Assembly: GCF_902713425.1 (NCBI RefSeq)
Contig: NC_081198.1
Location: 21,311,188-21,375,187 of the forward strand
Length of the DNA stretch: 64,000 nt
DNA from: Acipenser ruthenus
Lineage: Eukaryota > Chordata > Actinopteri > Acipenseriformes > Acipenseridae
Direction of reading: 5' to 3'
Position numbers and translations under genes: made by a program. The notes under the pieces are model-generated. The model was not told the origin of the DNA, ran no database searches, and saw only the letters and a program-made list of their open reading frames with translations. This document shows, one piece after another, positions 27,488 through 37,993 of the stretch. Positions within the stretch are counted from its first letter, which is position 1; each line of letters opens with the position of its first letter.

Positions 27488-30400
27488 TTACAAATACACC
27501 AATCCCTTCCATTTCTCTTTAGCTGCATTGAATCCCCACCTTAACACATCCCTTTTAACCCTTTCCCGAAGTTCCCCACTCACCCTATTTACAACCCCCA
27601 GTGCATTACACTTTGTATTTGATTTGACCAAAACTTTCCTTGATTCCCAAATTCCCTGTTTTACCAAACTAATAATTAACCAAACTAAGAATTGTGACTC
27701 TTGCAATACCCCCTTCAAAACAATTCCACCAACAATAGTGTTGTAAGACAAAATAACATTTAACAAAACCAAATTGAAAACCTTCCCCATTGTTGCCCAA
27801 ACTCGCTGAGCATATAAACAGTCCCAGAACACGTGCCTTACAGTCTCCTCCGCCATGCACTTTGCTCTGGGACAAAATTTATTCCTTGTTAATTTGTGTC
27901 TGTACAATACTTCTCTCACTGGTAATCTCCCGTGAACCACGAGCCAATTTAAATCCTTCAGTCTATTGTCTAACCCCTTGGGCTGCACTCTGCCCCACAC
28001 TTCTTTATTGACCCCTCCAACCACACATGACCCCCTCTCTTCTATAACTCCTTTATACAGCATTTTGTGATTTTTACATTTGTCCTCATTCTTAAAATCA
28101 GGATACTTCTTAACCAATTTCACTGCATGCCCATAATGGTCGGGCAGCGTTTCTGCCCTGGGCACATTATTTGACCATTCTACTATGTGCCTCATGGAAA
28201 ACGAAAACCAAAGGGAAACAAAATATTGGAACTTGTGCACAACGACAGGGTTTAATGCAATACATAACATTGAAAAATAAATACAATCTAATTTAAGAGG
28301 GATGTCCGGTACACCCCTCCCTCCTTCTTCCACACTTCTATACATAACATCCCTCTTGATATACTCATACCTCCCTCCCCAAACAAAATCAAAAACCATT
28401 TTGGTTAATACTTTCCTAAACTTACAAGGTAGAGGAAACACGTAAGCTAAATACAATAGAGAGGGTAACACATCAGCCTTTAAAACCAAAACTTTCCCCA
28501 AAAAAGATAATTTCCTCAATTTCCATAACCCAAATTTCAACCTTAATTTTGCCAGCCTACCTGCCCAATTGTTTACCCCGCTCCCCCTGTGATAAAAAGA
28601 AATTCCCAACAGCTTTAACCCATCATTGCATCTCTGTAAACCACCCGGTGTATCCACCCTTTCAGCCCACGCCCCAAAAAACATTACAGAAGATTTATTT
28701 GTGTTTAATTTTGACCCTGAGGCCTGAGCATACAGTGCTATAATTTCAAATACTCTTTCCAGGCTCCTATCTGATGTCAGGAAAAGAGTGATGTCATCCG
28801 CATACTGGGAGATTTTAACAGAGACACCCCCACTCCCAGGTAACAAAAGCCCTTTCACTTCTTGGTCTCTTCTCACTGCCTCTGCAAAAGACTCCATAAA
28901 AAGAACGTATAAAAGTGGAGACAGTGGACAGCCCTGTCTTACCCCTGAACTTTGTGTAATCCAATCCCCCAAGTGGCCATTTACATTTACCCTACTACCC
29001 ACCGCTGTGTACATAATTTTTAACCACCTCATAAAATTCTTCCCAAACCCCAGATGTGACAACACTCTAAACAAAAACCCATGGTTCACCCGATCAAACG
29101 CCTTCTCCTGATCCAGGCTCACCAACATTAGCGGTACCTTTCTATCCTCAGCCCAACTGATTGCATCTCTTGTGAGGAGGAGGTTCCAATGAATGGACCT
29201 CCCCACCACCCCACAAGTTTGGTCCTTATCAACAATAAAAGGCATTGCCTGTTTCAACCGCCCAGTCAGGACCTTTGCAATTAATTTATAATCGACTGAC
29301 AACAGCGTGATTGGTCTCCAGTTTTTTAGGTCTTCCTCCTCTCCTTTTTTAAAAAGTAAAGAAATAATACCTTCCCTCATAGATTTACTTAGAGCCCCAG
29401 TGCGAAAAATCTCACCCACCACCTCTACAAACACCGGCCCAATCACATTCCAAAAAGTTACATAAAACTCCTTTGGGAGACCATCACCCCCTGGCACTTT
29501 CCTATCCGCCATTTGCTTTAGGGCTTCCTCCAATTCTGCAAGAGTGACCGGTCCCTCTATATCGTCCCTCATGTCCTCTGGCACCCTAACCTGTACAACT
29601 TCCAAAAAGGAGCCTCCCACCTCCACATTGACCTCCCTTTCAGAAAAAAGTTCTTTATAAAAACCATTAGCACAGTGCAACATGCCCGCTGTGTCCTGCA
29701 CCGTGACACCATCCTTCCCCCTCAACCCCCTAATCACTCTCTTTTTTTGTGCCTCCTTTACCTGCTTAAAAAAATAAGTGCTGCAGGTCTCATGTTTCTC
29801 TAAGAACTCCCCCTTACACCGAAACAAAAAAATGCTTGCCCTCTTCTCAAAAACTTTCCGTATCTGACCCTTAAGTTCCTGTGACTGATCAAAGTCAAAA
29901 CTCCCTGTTGTGTTTCCCCTTGTATACAAATTCTCCAGTTTCCTCTGCAAATCCAAAAACCCTTTATTTTCCTTCCTGCACCTATACCTGCAATGCTTTT
30001 GAGCCAAAATCTTAATTTTGACTTTCACCCCCTCCCACCATTCCAAAACAGACTTTGAATATCTCATCAAATCAACCCACCCTTTAAAATGTAACAAAAA
30101 TGTATCCCTAAAATATTTATCTCCCAGTAACTCACAATTCAATTTCCAAAACCCACCCCCAAATACTGGTCCCTTAAATTGGATAGTACACTGAATAGTA
30201 TCATGGTCTGAAAACCACATTGGAGACACAATACAAGAATCCACACTTAACACTTTTGAAACAAAAAAATAATCTATACGGCTCCTGGCCCCCCTTGAGT
30301 TCCTCCAAGTAACCCCCTCAAGCTTGGGATTACACTTTCTAAACCCATCAACCAAACTAAATTGTAATAAAATACCCTTTAACATACCCCCAGTATAATC

Positions 30401-30856
30401 ATGCCCACCCCCCTTATCTAGTGACACATTAAAATCCCCTCCCATAATAATGTGCCTATTTGTTACAAAGAGATCCTGCAAAACAAGAAAACATTCTTTT
30501 CTAGAAGCCATGTCGGTAGGTGCATATACATTAATCATTCTCAACTTTTGTCCCCTCCAGTTCACATCAATACTCAGAATGCGCCCTGGCACCACTGAAA
30601 CAGACTGCACTACCTCCATCTCCTTGTCTTTTAATAAAACCCCCACCCCTGAAGAATGGACACCCCCCACACTCCACCTTGACTCCCCCATTCCCCATTC
30701 TTTACTGTATAAATCAATATCGGAGGCATCTTTCAAATGCACCTCCTGCAAAAAACAAAAGGAAAAATGCAAAGAACTCAAATAATTAAAAACCGATGCC
30801 CTCTTAATGTTATCCCTCAACCCTCTTGTGTTAATTGAAATACAGTTTAAGGACAT
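27488..30856 (-). CDS. ORF2 of element C: endonuclease-reverse transcriptase, 1122 aa
   Basis: This encodes a complete LINE enzyme. The APE endonuclease is N-terminal (SINTRGLRD, FLQEVH, GGDFNVSLD, SRIDYFFV, FSDHDTIQ). The RT has GGDGLPKEFY near residue 457, WRPITLLSVDYK, DQEKAFDRVNHG, RQGCPLSPLLY and QYADD near 685. A C-terminal CX3C-H-C knuckle (CPRAKC to HVFWDC) lies near 995-1013. The frame is open throughout. The motif set is the same as in family A ORF2, but the sequences are far apart, so the two belong to separate families of the same broad clade. It is the only RT in the window that uses the nt 38/39 site with a poly(A) tail, and so the likely partner for B and D. Confidence 0.9.
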   Translation of the reverse strand: MSLNCISINTRGLRDNIKRASVFNYLSSLHFSFCFLQEVHLKDASDIDLYSKEWGMGESRWSVGGVHSSGVGVLLKDKEMEVVQSVSVVPGRILSIDVNWRGQKLRMINVYAPTDMASRKECFLVLQDLFVTNRHIIMGGDFNVSLDKGGGHDYTGGMLKGILLQFSLVDGFRKCNPKLEGVTWRNSRGARSRIDYFFVSKVLSVDSCIVSPMWFSDHDTIQCTIQFKGPVFGGGFWKLNCELLGDKYFRDTFLLHFKGWVDLMRYSKSVLEWWEGVKVKIKILAQKHCRYRCRKENKGFLDLQRKLENLYTRGNTTGSFDFDQSQELKGQIRKVFEKRASIFLFRCKGEFLEKHETCSTYFFKQVKEAQKKRVIRGLRGKDGVTVQDTAGMLHCANGFYKELFSEREVNVEVGGSFLEVVQVRVPEDMRDDIEGPVTLAELEEALKQMADRKVPGGDGLPKEFYVTFWNVIGPVFVEVVGEIFRTGALSKSMREGIISLLFKKGEEEDLKNWRPITLLSVDYKLIAKVLTGRLKQAMPFIVDKDQTCGVVGRSIHWNLLLTRDAISWAEDRKVPLMLVSLDQEKAFDRVNHGFLFRVLSHLGFGKNFMRWLKIMYTAVGSRVNVNGHLGDWITQSSGVRQGCPLSPLLYVLFMESFAEAVRRDQEVKGLLLPGSGGVSVKISQYADDITLFLTSDRSLERVFEIIALYAQASGSKLNTNKSSVMFFGAWAERVDTPGGLQRCNDGLKLLGISFYHRGSGVNNWAGRLAKLRLKFGLWKLRKLSFLGKVLVLKADVLPSLLYLAYVFPLPCKFRKVLTKMVFDFVWGGRYEYIKRDVMYRSVEEGGRGVPDIPLKLDCIYFSMLCIALNPVVVHKFQYFVSLWFSFSMRHIVEWSNNVPRAETLPDHYGHAVKLVKKYPDFKNEDKCKNHKMLYKGVIEERGSCVVGGVNKEVWGRVQPKGLDNRLKDLNWLVVHGRLPVREVLYRHKLTRNKFCPRAKCMAEETVRHVFWDCLYAQRVWATMGKVFNLVLLNVILSYNTIVGGIVLKGVLQESQFLVWLIISLVKQGIWESRKVLVKSNTKCNALGVVNRVSGELRERVKRDVLRWGFNAAKEKWKGLVYL

Positions 30857-31036
30857 AAACCCAAAAAAAAATTAATTAGAAAAGAAACCTCACTGTCCCA
30901 TATTTGTGGATAATTGCAAAATCTCCTAGGAAGAACTCATGCTTCCTGTATCTACATATTCCTGTTCATTTTGTTCTCTTTGTAAAAATGTCCCCAACAC
31001 GTATGGATTTGGGCTCAAAGGAGATAAACACACTGT

Positions 31037-32305
31037 TTATGACTGACTATTTTCTCTTTCTCCCCCTGTGTCCGGCACCTGGGAGGGAGAAGACCCTTCA
31101 CCCCCCGTAGCGACTGGAACTGGCAACTGTGAAGAACCGACACCCGACTCATCCTGTTTCCCCAGCACCTCGAAGCGGTTCATTACCGCCAGTTTCTTGG
31201 TTGTTTCCTGAGAAACCGAGAATTTACTTGCTGTTTCCTCCTTAGTCTTCTTTCTCTTCTTCTGTTTTTTCAGAACAAAGGGCTCTTCCTGTCCGCCGCG
31301 CTCTGCATCAGGAGTGTCCCCCCACTGCATCACCCCGTCTCCTTTCCGCTCTCCGCTGCTTAACAACTCCTGTTCACTGTGCTCTGTAACCTCTGCATCC
31401 GCCACCCCATCTCCCTCTTTTCCCTCCTGGCTACCGGGGATCGAAAAAGACTGCCCAGTGTCTTCCAACACCTCCTCCCTTGGTGGAATTGAGTCATCTA
31501 CCTCCGACCTTCCCCGTCCCCTTGCAGCTTCGGAATAGGTCTGCTTGCGCTGGGGACAATTCCGGAACAAGTGATCCAAAGCTCCACATGCATTGCAGCA
31601 CTTGGGCTTGTAACACCCGGACGCTGTGTGTCCCAGCTCACCACAGTTCCTGCATCTCTCCTGAGAGCAGTCCACTCCCAAGTGACCAAAACTCTGACAC
31701 TTCCTGCAGAAACTGGGCTGCCCAGAGTAAAAAAGATATCCTCTGTCTGCCCCAATTGAAAAATTTGCTGGTGGATGATAAAATCCACCAAATCCAGATT
31801 CATCATCATTTAGCAGAACTTGGAACTGCCTCTTCCCTGTCCATATTCCAAATTCGTCCCTCAAGTACTTGGCCCCCGAGATCACCTTTGCATACCTGCA
31901 TAAAAACAGTCCAACCGTGGAATCAGTCACATGAGGGTTGTACATATGTACGGTCACAACCCTGAAATTGTTCCGGCTCAGTGACTCCACTTTAAAATTG
32001 GAAAGTGGAGCATCGTCTTCCTTCTCCTTGCACCGCTGCAGAAATTCTTTAAAACTTGTCTCCCCGACCATGGTGACATCCACGTAATTCTCCGTCCCGT
32101 TCCGCTGAAGACACAAGATCATCTCAGGCTGTACTCCCAAGCAGTCGATGATGACGGTCTTTATAAAGACTTTCCTCTCTGGCATCTCTTCCCCGCTGTC
32201 TCTCCAAAACAATCTTGCCGAATTTTTCAGTCCAGCCCAAGAGGCTGACCGGGTTTGATTACCTCTCATCTTATCAGAAATAAAACCACCGGGTACTGCG
32301 GTCAA
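31037..32305 (-). CDS. ORF1 of element C: zinc-knuckle protein, 422 aa
   Basis: The conserved ORF1 domain precedes the knuckles (FRVVTVHMYNPHV, GIWTGKRQFQV, IGADRGYLFYSGQPS). Three CCHC knuckles follow: CRKCQSFGHLGVDC (about 198-211), CRNCGELGHTASGC (about 216-229) and CNACGALDHLFRNC (about 236-249). The C-terminal 170 residues are charged, with a Lys-rich patch (KKQKKRKKTKEE). From memory the domain order and several motifs resemble vertebrate ZCCHC3 closely. Expected role: RNA binding in the LINE RNP. Confidence 0.83.
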   Translation of the reverse strand: MTAVPGGFISDKMRGNQTRSASWAGLKNSARLFWRDSGEEMPERKVFIKTVIIDCLGVQPEMILCLQRNGTENYVDVTMVGETSFKEFLQRCKEKEDDAPLSNFKVESLSRNNFRVVTVHMYNPHVTDSTVGLFLCRYAKVISGAKYLRDEFGIWTGKRQFQVLLNDDESGFGGFYHPPANFSIGADRGYLFYSGQPSFCRKCQSFGHLGVDCSQERCRNCGELGHTASGCYKPKCCNACGALDHLFRNCPQRKQTYSEAARGRGRSEVDDSIPPREEVLEDTGQSFSIPGSQEGKEGDGVADAEVTEHSEQELLSSGERKGDGVMQWGDTPDAERGGQEEPFVLKKQKKRKKTKEETASKFSVSQETTKKLAVMNRFEVLGKQDESGVGSSQLPVPVATGGEGSSPSQVPDTGGERENSQS

Positions 32306-32337
32306 GCCACATATACCTGATCATTAGCCTATTTCAG

Positions 32338-32369
32338 ACTTGATCTTAGCCAAAAGGCCGAGAAGCGAT
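32338..32369 (-). pseudogene. U2 5' fragment (nt 1-32) upstream of element C
   Basis: This is an unmutated U2 5' end with a normal promoter region behind it. It stops before GUAGUA (nt 33-38), which is absent on both sides of the insertion. The U2 promoter therefore points directly into element C. Confidence 0.88.
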
Positions 32370-32969
32370 GGCGACTTGGCCCTTGCCCGGGGCCCCCCAG
32401 CCCAGACGGCACAGGGGGATTCAAAGGTGGGTGCAAAATTCCAAGCACAAGCAGACCCCCAAAAAACGGGCTGCTGCTTCCAGAGGGGAAATGTGCAATT
32501 TAAGCAGGAGGAAACAAAACAAAGCAAAAACACACACATAACACCAAAAACAAAACAGAAACTGGCGGAGTGCGTCTTACAAATAGTCATGCCAAGCTGC
32601 TATGCTGTGCAAGGTGCCTTGGGTAACTACAACTGTGCCTCGCTGGCTGGCTGGCTTGCTAAGAAGGTCCTGGCATAGGGACATGTTCCACCACACTTGT
32701 CTGGTTAGCTGCATGCTCCCAGGAAACAACCTGCTGCTGTCTACATCATCACCACATGTGAATAAAAGAAAGAAAGACAGCAAGAAAGAAAGACAGAAAG
32801 AAAGAGAGAAAGAGAGAAAGAAAGAGAGAAAGAAAGAAAGAGAGAAAGAAAAAAAAAGAAGTAAAACGGCGGGAAAACTTGCATCAACACTGGCACTCTC
32901 CCTCCAGCAGGGGTAGACAAAATGCTCACAGGAGAGATCCAGATCTGACTTTGACCAACGTTAGAGAAA

Positions 32970-33158
32970 GGTGTGCACCGTTCCCGGAGGTACTGCAATA
33001 CCGGGCCGATGCGTGGAGTGGACGGAGCAAGCCCCTGTTCCATCTCCCGATTCCAAAAATCAATTTAATATATGGTCCCCTGATAGGGGACGTATCAGAT
33101 ATTAAACTGATAAGAACAGATACTACACTTGATCTTAGCCAAAAGGCCGAGAAGCGAT
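32970..33158 (-). ncRNA. RNU2: U2 small nuclear RNA gene
   Basis: Full-length majority-sequence U2 with 3' box, PSE and distal element in the standard positions. Confidence 0.97.
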
Positions 33159-33758
33159 GGCGACTTGGCCCTTGCCCGGGGCCCCCCAGCCCGGACGGCA
33201 CAGGGGGATTCAAAGGTGGGTGCAAAATTTCAAGCACAAGCAGACCCCAAAAAAACGGGCTGCTGCTTCCAGAGGGGAAATGTGCAATTTAAGCAGGAGA
33301 AAACAAAACAAAGCAAAAACACACACATAACACCAAAAACAAAACATAAACTGGCGGAGTGCGTCTTACAAATAGTCATGCCAAGCTGCTATGCTGTGCA
33401 AGGTGCCTTGGGTAACTACAACTGTGCCTCGCTGGCTGGCTGGCTTGCTAAGAAGGTCCTGGCATAGGGACATGCTCCACCACACTTGTCTGGTTAGCTG
33501 CATGCTCCCAGGAAACAACCTGCTGCTGTCTACATCATCACCACATGTGAATAAAAGAAAGAAAGACAGCAAGAAAGAAAGAGAGAAAGAAAGAGAGAAA
33601 GAGAGAAAGAAAGAGAGAAAGAAAGAAAGAGAGAAAGAAAAAAAAAGAAGTAAAACGGCGGGAAAACTTGCATCAACACTGGCACTCTCCCTCCAGCAGG
33701 GGTAGACAAAATGCTCACAGGAGAGATCCAGATCTGACTTTGACCAACGTTAGAGAAA

Positions 33759-33894
33759 GGTGTGCACCGTTCCCGGAGGTACTGCAATACCGGGCCGATG
33801 CGTGGAGTGGACGGAGCAAGCCCCTGTTCCATCTCCCGATTCCAAAAATCAATTTAATATATGGTCCCCTGATAGGGGACGTATCAGATATTAA
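33759..33894 (-). pseudogene. U2 3' fragment (nt 54-189) at the 3' junction of A4
   Basis: It is cut between nt 53 and 54. Its last 8 nt (GATATTAA, 33887-33894, plus strand) recur at the other end of A4 (38988-38995), giving the target-site duplication. Confidence 0.96.
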
Positions 33895-34544
33895 TACTCT
33901 TTTATTGAGATTTTACAATTTTTACATTTACACCCATTCGTTTTTTTCATTCATTTTACATTTCTTTTAAAGATGACATTCATGCATACAGACATACATT
34001 TTGTTTTAAAAGCATTTAAAATACATTTAAAAACACCAAGACAATTGTGCTTTGTACATGGTTAAAACAGACACAGATTAAAATCAACATGAAAAAAACC
34101 TGTGCTGCTTTAAAAGTGACTGGAAAAAAAGAACCATCTATAAAAAACCAGTGTTTGTGAGGGCCGGGGAGTGCTCTCTAAAAAAGTTCAAAAGTGAACA
34201 TAAAACTAGATCTAAAACAGGGACAGGGGAAAAGGGACAGTGTATAGAACAGTGAGTTAAAATTCTAAAATTTTAAAACACTTAAAATGTAACTTTTAAT
34301 AGTTTACATTAAAAATCTTAAAGATACATAAAACAAAACAAAACAAAATCAAATAAAACATTCAACGTAAATCAAATAAAAGTCCATAAAACTGAAACAA
34401 AAAGACTACATAAAACCAGGGCACCGTTGAAAAAACGGTCATGCCAGCTAAAAAGGGCGGAATGCTGGCATGACAAAATAAATAAAAGGCTTAGCGGTGC
34501 CCCGTAGTCCCGCTCCTAGGAGCTAGCGGTTCCAGTTTTTTCCT

Positions 34545-37500
34545 TTATTCCATCTTCACGTCCTGAAGTCCGGCGATCCTCCACTCCGCGCAGGCCTTGT
34601 CCTTCCCGAGGGTCCGGATGTCCAGAATTACAAAGTCCTTGATAAGAGTTTGTGCCCTTCTGGTCGTGGTGATAGTGTCTAGCTCCTGCTTGTGATAGAC
34701 ACAGACGTTACGGCCTTCCCACAGGATCTGCTTGACAACATTGATGACACGCCAAACGCACTTAGCTGTGCTGGTAGTGATTCCTCCCGCAGGCCCATAG
34801 AGCACAGTCTCAGCGGTCATCTTGGCCGTGTCAGCAAACCTGTTTAGGAAGACAGAGACAGAGAGCCAGACACTGCCAGCCACATCACATTCCCAGAAGA
34901 TATGGGCTGGTGTTTCTCTCTTGCGGCACTTTGCATAGGGGCATGTTTCTACTTGGGCTAGTCCCCTCCTGAACATGAACGCTCGAGTGGGGAGTGCACT
35001 GTGGACGGTGTTCCATGCTATATCCTTCTGGACATTACTGAGGCAGCTGTGAGACACATTCTCCCAGATTTTTTGGCTTTGGGTGAGGGAGAAAGTAGCT
35101 ACTTTTTCAATTTCCTGGGAACCGGCAAGATATTTAGTTACAGCCTTGTATTCCCAGGAGGCCAATTTTGCTTTATCTAAGCCCAATTTATATATAGTGT
35201 CCCTTAAGGTTCTATAATACAATGGGGGGTCCCAGGAGTACGGCACGGTGTTATCAATAGTGCAGAGGCCCAAGGCCCTGAGACAGGTGGCAAAATAGAA
35301 ACGATTCATGTAACATACCTTCCTGTCCAGGGCCTGGATGTTCTTGATAGTTTGCGTGAGCCCCTGCACTCGGGTGAGCTGCACAACGTCCGGGACCCCC
35401 TTACCTCCCTTCTTGTCGGCTTTACTCAGGGTGGCTCGCTTTACCCTCTCCATCTTGCTGCCCCAGATAAAGTGGTGGATAATGCGGTCCACCACTTTTT
35501 TGGTGGTCCTGTCTGGGGGAAAGATTTTTCCTACATAAGAGAGGATGGGGAACAGTATAGACTTGGTTATTAATACTCTACCCGTCATTGTTAAGGATCT
35601 TGTGCTCCATCCGCCAATCTTTTTACGGACCTGGTTAATGGCCGCCGTCCAGCTCTGGGCCCCCGAGCTATTGTTCTCGAAAATGAGGCCCAGAATCTTG
35701 ATTTTGTCCTTTTTGACAGGGTACATGTCCGACAGTTCCCTATCTACCTGCCAATTTTTAGACACGTAGACTTCGCTCTTGGACTTATTAATCACTGCCC
35801 CGGTCGCCGTGCAGTACTTCTCAAGGATATTACTAATCCGAGGTACCGACGATGTGTTGGTGCAAATGAGTGACACATCGTCCATATATGCTGTTGTTTT
35901 GACCTGGACCCCGTTGGATCCAGGCAGCTGGAAACCAGTTATATTGGTATCCCTACGAATTGCCTGCAGGAGGGGTTCAATGCACACGACATATAGCAGT
36001 GGGGATAGTGGGCAACCCTGTCTGAAACCTGACTGGATAGATATTTTACCAGTCAGGTGCCTGTTCACCAAGACTCGGGTACTAATGTTTGTATAGATGG
36101 TTTTAACCCACTCCCTAAGTCCAGGAGCGAATTTCATCTGGTCCATCACTTTGTACATATATTCATGGCTTACCCTATCGAACGCCTTCTCCTGGTCAAG
36201 GTTGAACAGGCAGAGGGGATGGTTCCGTTCTCTAGAATAAGCCAGAATGTCCCTTGTTAACATTAAAATATCCGTGATGGACCTCCCTGGGACGCCACAA
36301 GCCTGGTCGGGGCCAATGACCAAAGGGAGGTGTACTTGTAGCCGGAGCATCAGAGCTTTGGCTAGTATCTTGTAATCCACGCAAAGGAGGCTGATTGGGC
36401 GCCAATTCCGTAGATCTTTAACTTCCCCTTTCTTATGAAGGAGAGTAATTACACTCTCCCGCATAGAAGGGCCCAACCGCTTCTCCCTGTAGACCGCTCT
36501 GTAGACCTCCGCTAAATGGACTTTTAGCATGTCCCAAAAAAGATGGTAATACTCACCCGGGATGCCATCTGGACCTGGCGTCTTACCGGTGTTCATGGTC
36601 TTAACCGCCTGGGTGAGCTCCTCCAGCGTGAGTTCTGGGTCCTTCTCCTCCTCCTCGTCGTCCCGCACTGAGTCAGGCTCCAACTGGCTCAGGAACCACT
36701 CTATCAGGGTGTCATCTGTAGCTTTGATGTTATATAGGTCCCTATAGAAGTTCTCTACCACTTTTTTCACTCCCTCACTATCCTCTACTATCCTCCCCCT
36801 GCTGTCGAGCATGGAGGACATCAAGTGCCGCTTCTCCCTCGTTTTCTGGAAGAAGAAGCGAGTACACTTTTCGTCTTCCTCCATTTTTTGCACTTTTGCA
36901 TTGTGCATGACCTTTCGTTGTTCCTCCCTACAAAGCACTGAAAGATCTAGCTTGGTCTGGGCTATCTCGTCGCTTACAGGGAACCCCCAAAGCTGAAGCA
37001 GGCTCAGACGCTGGAGGGCAGCATTCAGGTGTTTATATTTGGCCCTCCTTTCTTTTGCTTTCCTCTTGCCTGCTGCTATGAAATAACCCTTAGTTCTGAT
37101 TTTGACCATCTCCCACCACTCTATAGGGGAGTTGAATAGGTCACGCAAAGTGGTCCACTCAACAAGCCTGCTCTTATAGGCTGCAGCTATGGAGGGGTCA
37201 TTGAGTAAGGAGGTGTTTAATTTCCAGACCCCTGACCCCATCTGGGAGGTCTGAGGGACCTGCAATGTTACCTGCAGGAGCCTATGGTCAGAGAAGAAGA
37301 CGGCCTGGGTGTCTACTGCCGTCTTCGTAAGGGAGCTGGTATGCAGGACGAGATCTATACGGGAGAAGGAGGTCCCAGATGAGCTCACCCAGGTAAAGGG
37401 AGGCACCAGGTCCTTACCTGCATCACACAGGGAGAAATCAGATATTACGGAGGACAAAACTCTACTAGAGCGGTCGTTGCGTGGCCTGCTCCGGTCTACG

Positions 37501-37988
37501 TCCCTCAGAGCACAATTGAAGTCACCTGACACGATGACGGGTACGTTCCCCAGCAGGAGTGGACGCAGCTGTGGAAAAAATTGAACTCTTTCGTTTTGGT
37601 TAGTGGGTGCGTAGACATTGACCAGTCTGAGGGGAGTGTTGTTGTATGTCACATCCACGCTCAGAATTCTACCAGGTTCTACCTCCCTGCTGCTGCGGGA
37701 GGTAATAAATGGGTTTTTAAACAGGATACCTACTCCGTCGGCTCTGGCTATGTTGGAGCCCGACCAGAAGGAGTCCCCCAGGGTCCAACTCTCCTTCAGG
37801 TCCCTATAATCAGGGCTCGACGAAATATCACACTCCTGCAGAAAGATGAGATCTGCTTTCAAGTTAGCTAGATAGTTTAGTACATCAAATCTTTTTTGTG
37901 TCTCCCTGATGCTCCTGACATTAACAGACACACATATCAGGGCCATCAGGGTAGCTAACAAGAAAAGGAGTCGCTGCGTCCACCCCAT
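34545..37988 (-). CDS. ORF2 of A4: endonuclease-reverse transcriptase, 1147 aa
   Basis: It is an open frame with all catalytic motifs. Private changes include SGFRQGCPLSP (Val to Phe beside a core RT motif), IIHHFIWG for IIHRFIWG and FLQECDISS for FLQECGISS. The RT-motif change could weaken activity. Without ORF1 and a 5' UTR the copy is unlikely to move by itself. Confidence 0.88.
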   Translation of the reverse strand: MGWTQRLLFLLATLMALICVSVNVRSIRETQKRFDVLNYLANLKADLIFLQECDISSSPDYRDLKESWTLGDSFWSGSNIARADGVGILFKNPFITSRSSREVEPGRILSVDVTYNNTPLRLVNVYAPTNQNERVQFFPQLRPLLLGNVPVIVSGDFNCALRDVDRSRPRNDRSSRVLSSVISDFSLCDAGKDLVPPFTWVSSSGTSFSRIDLVLHTSSLTKTAVDTQAVFFSDHRLLQVTLQVPQTSQMGSGVWKLNTSLLNDPSIAAAYKSRLVEWTTLRDLFNSPIEWWEMVKIRTKGYFIAAGKRKAKERRAKYKHLNAALQRLSLLQLWGFPVSDEIAQTKLDLSVLCREEQRKVMHNAKVQKMEEDEKCTRFFFQKTREKRHLMSSMLDSRGRIVEDSEGVKKVVENFYRDLYNIKATDDTLIEWFLSQLEPDSVRDDEEEEKDPELTLEELTQAVKTMNTGKTPGPDGIPGEYYHLFWDMLKVHLAEVYRAVYREKRLGPSMRESVITLLHKKGEVKDLRNWRPISLLCVDYKILAKALMLRLQVHLPLVIGPDQACGVPGRSITDILMLTRDILAYSRERNHPLCLFNLDQEKAFDRVSHEYMYKVMDQMKFAPGLREWVKTIYTNISTRVLVNRHLTGKISIQSGFRQGCPLSPLLYVVCIEPLLQAIRRDTNITGFQLPGSNGVQVKTTAYMDDVSLICTNTSSVPRISNILEKYCTATGAVINKSKSEVYVSKNWQVDRELSDMYPVKKDKIKILGLIFENNSSGAQSWTAAINQVRKKIGGWSTRSLTMTGRVLITKSILFPILSYVGKIFPPDRTTKKVVDRIIHHFIWGSKMERVKRATLSKADKKGGKGVPDVVQLTRVQGLTQTIKNIQALDRKVCYMNRFYFATCLRALGLCTIDNTVPYSWDPPLYYRTLRDTIYKLGLDKAKLASWEYKAVTKYLAGSQEIEKVATFSLTQSQKIWENVSHSCLSNVQKDIAWNTVHSALPTRAFMFRRGLAQVETCPYAKCRKRETPAHIFWECDVAGSVWLSVSVFLNRFADTAKMTAETVLYGPAGGITTSTAKCVWRVINVVKQILWEGRNVCVYHKQELDTITTTRRAQTLIKDFVILDIRTLGKDKACAEWRIAGLQDVKME

Positions 37989-37993
37989 AGCGA

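Larger units (their letters stand above)
27368..32337 (-). mobile_element. Element C: full-length poly(A)-tailed two-ORF LINE (Tx1/L1-like)
   Basis: This is an insertion of about 5 kb in the U2 sense with ORF1 (31037-32305), a 180-bp gap, ORF2 (27488-30856), a short 3' UTR ending ATTTAATAAA and a short poly(A). It is unrelated at DNA level to family A and uses a different site (nt 38/39). On the 5' side U2 resumes at nt 32, so six nt (GUAGUA) are missing. Near its 5' end the element carries GGCTAATGATCA, which resembles U2 nt 19-29 and may be a relic of an older U2 leader. Both ORFs are open. Confidence 0.9.
32370..33894 (-). repeat. U2 tandem block 5
   Basis: This block holds the promoter region of the C unit, a tract at 32768-32861, one intact gene, a tract at 33557-33649 and the interrupted gene next to A4. 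Confidence 0.9.

Noticed and set aside
27368-32337. Element C considered as a copy of family A
   Set aside because: ORF1 and ORF2 proteins share only clade motifs. UTRs, tail type and insertion site all differ.
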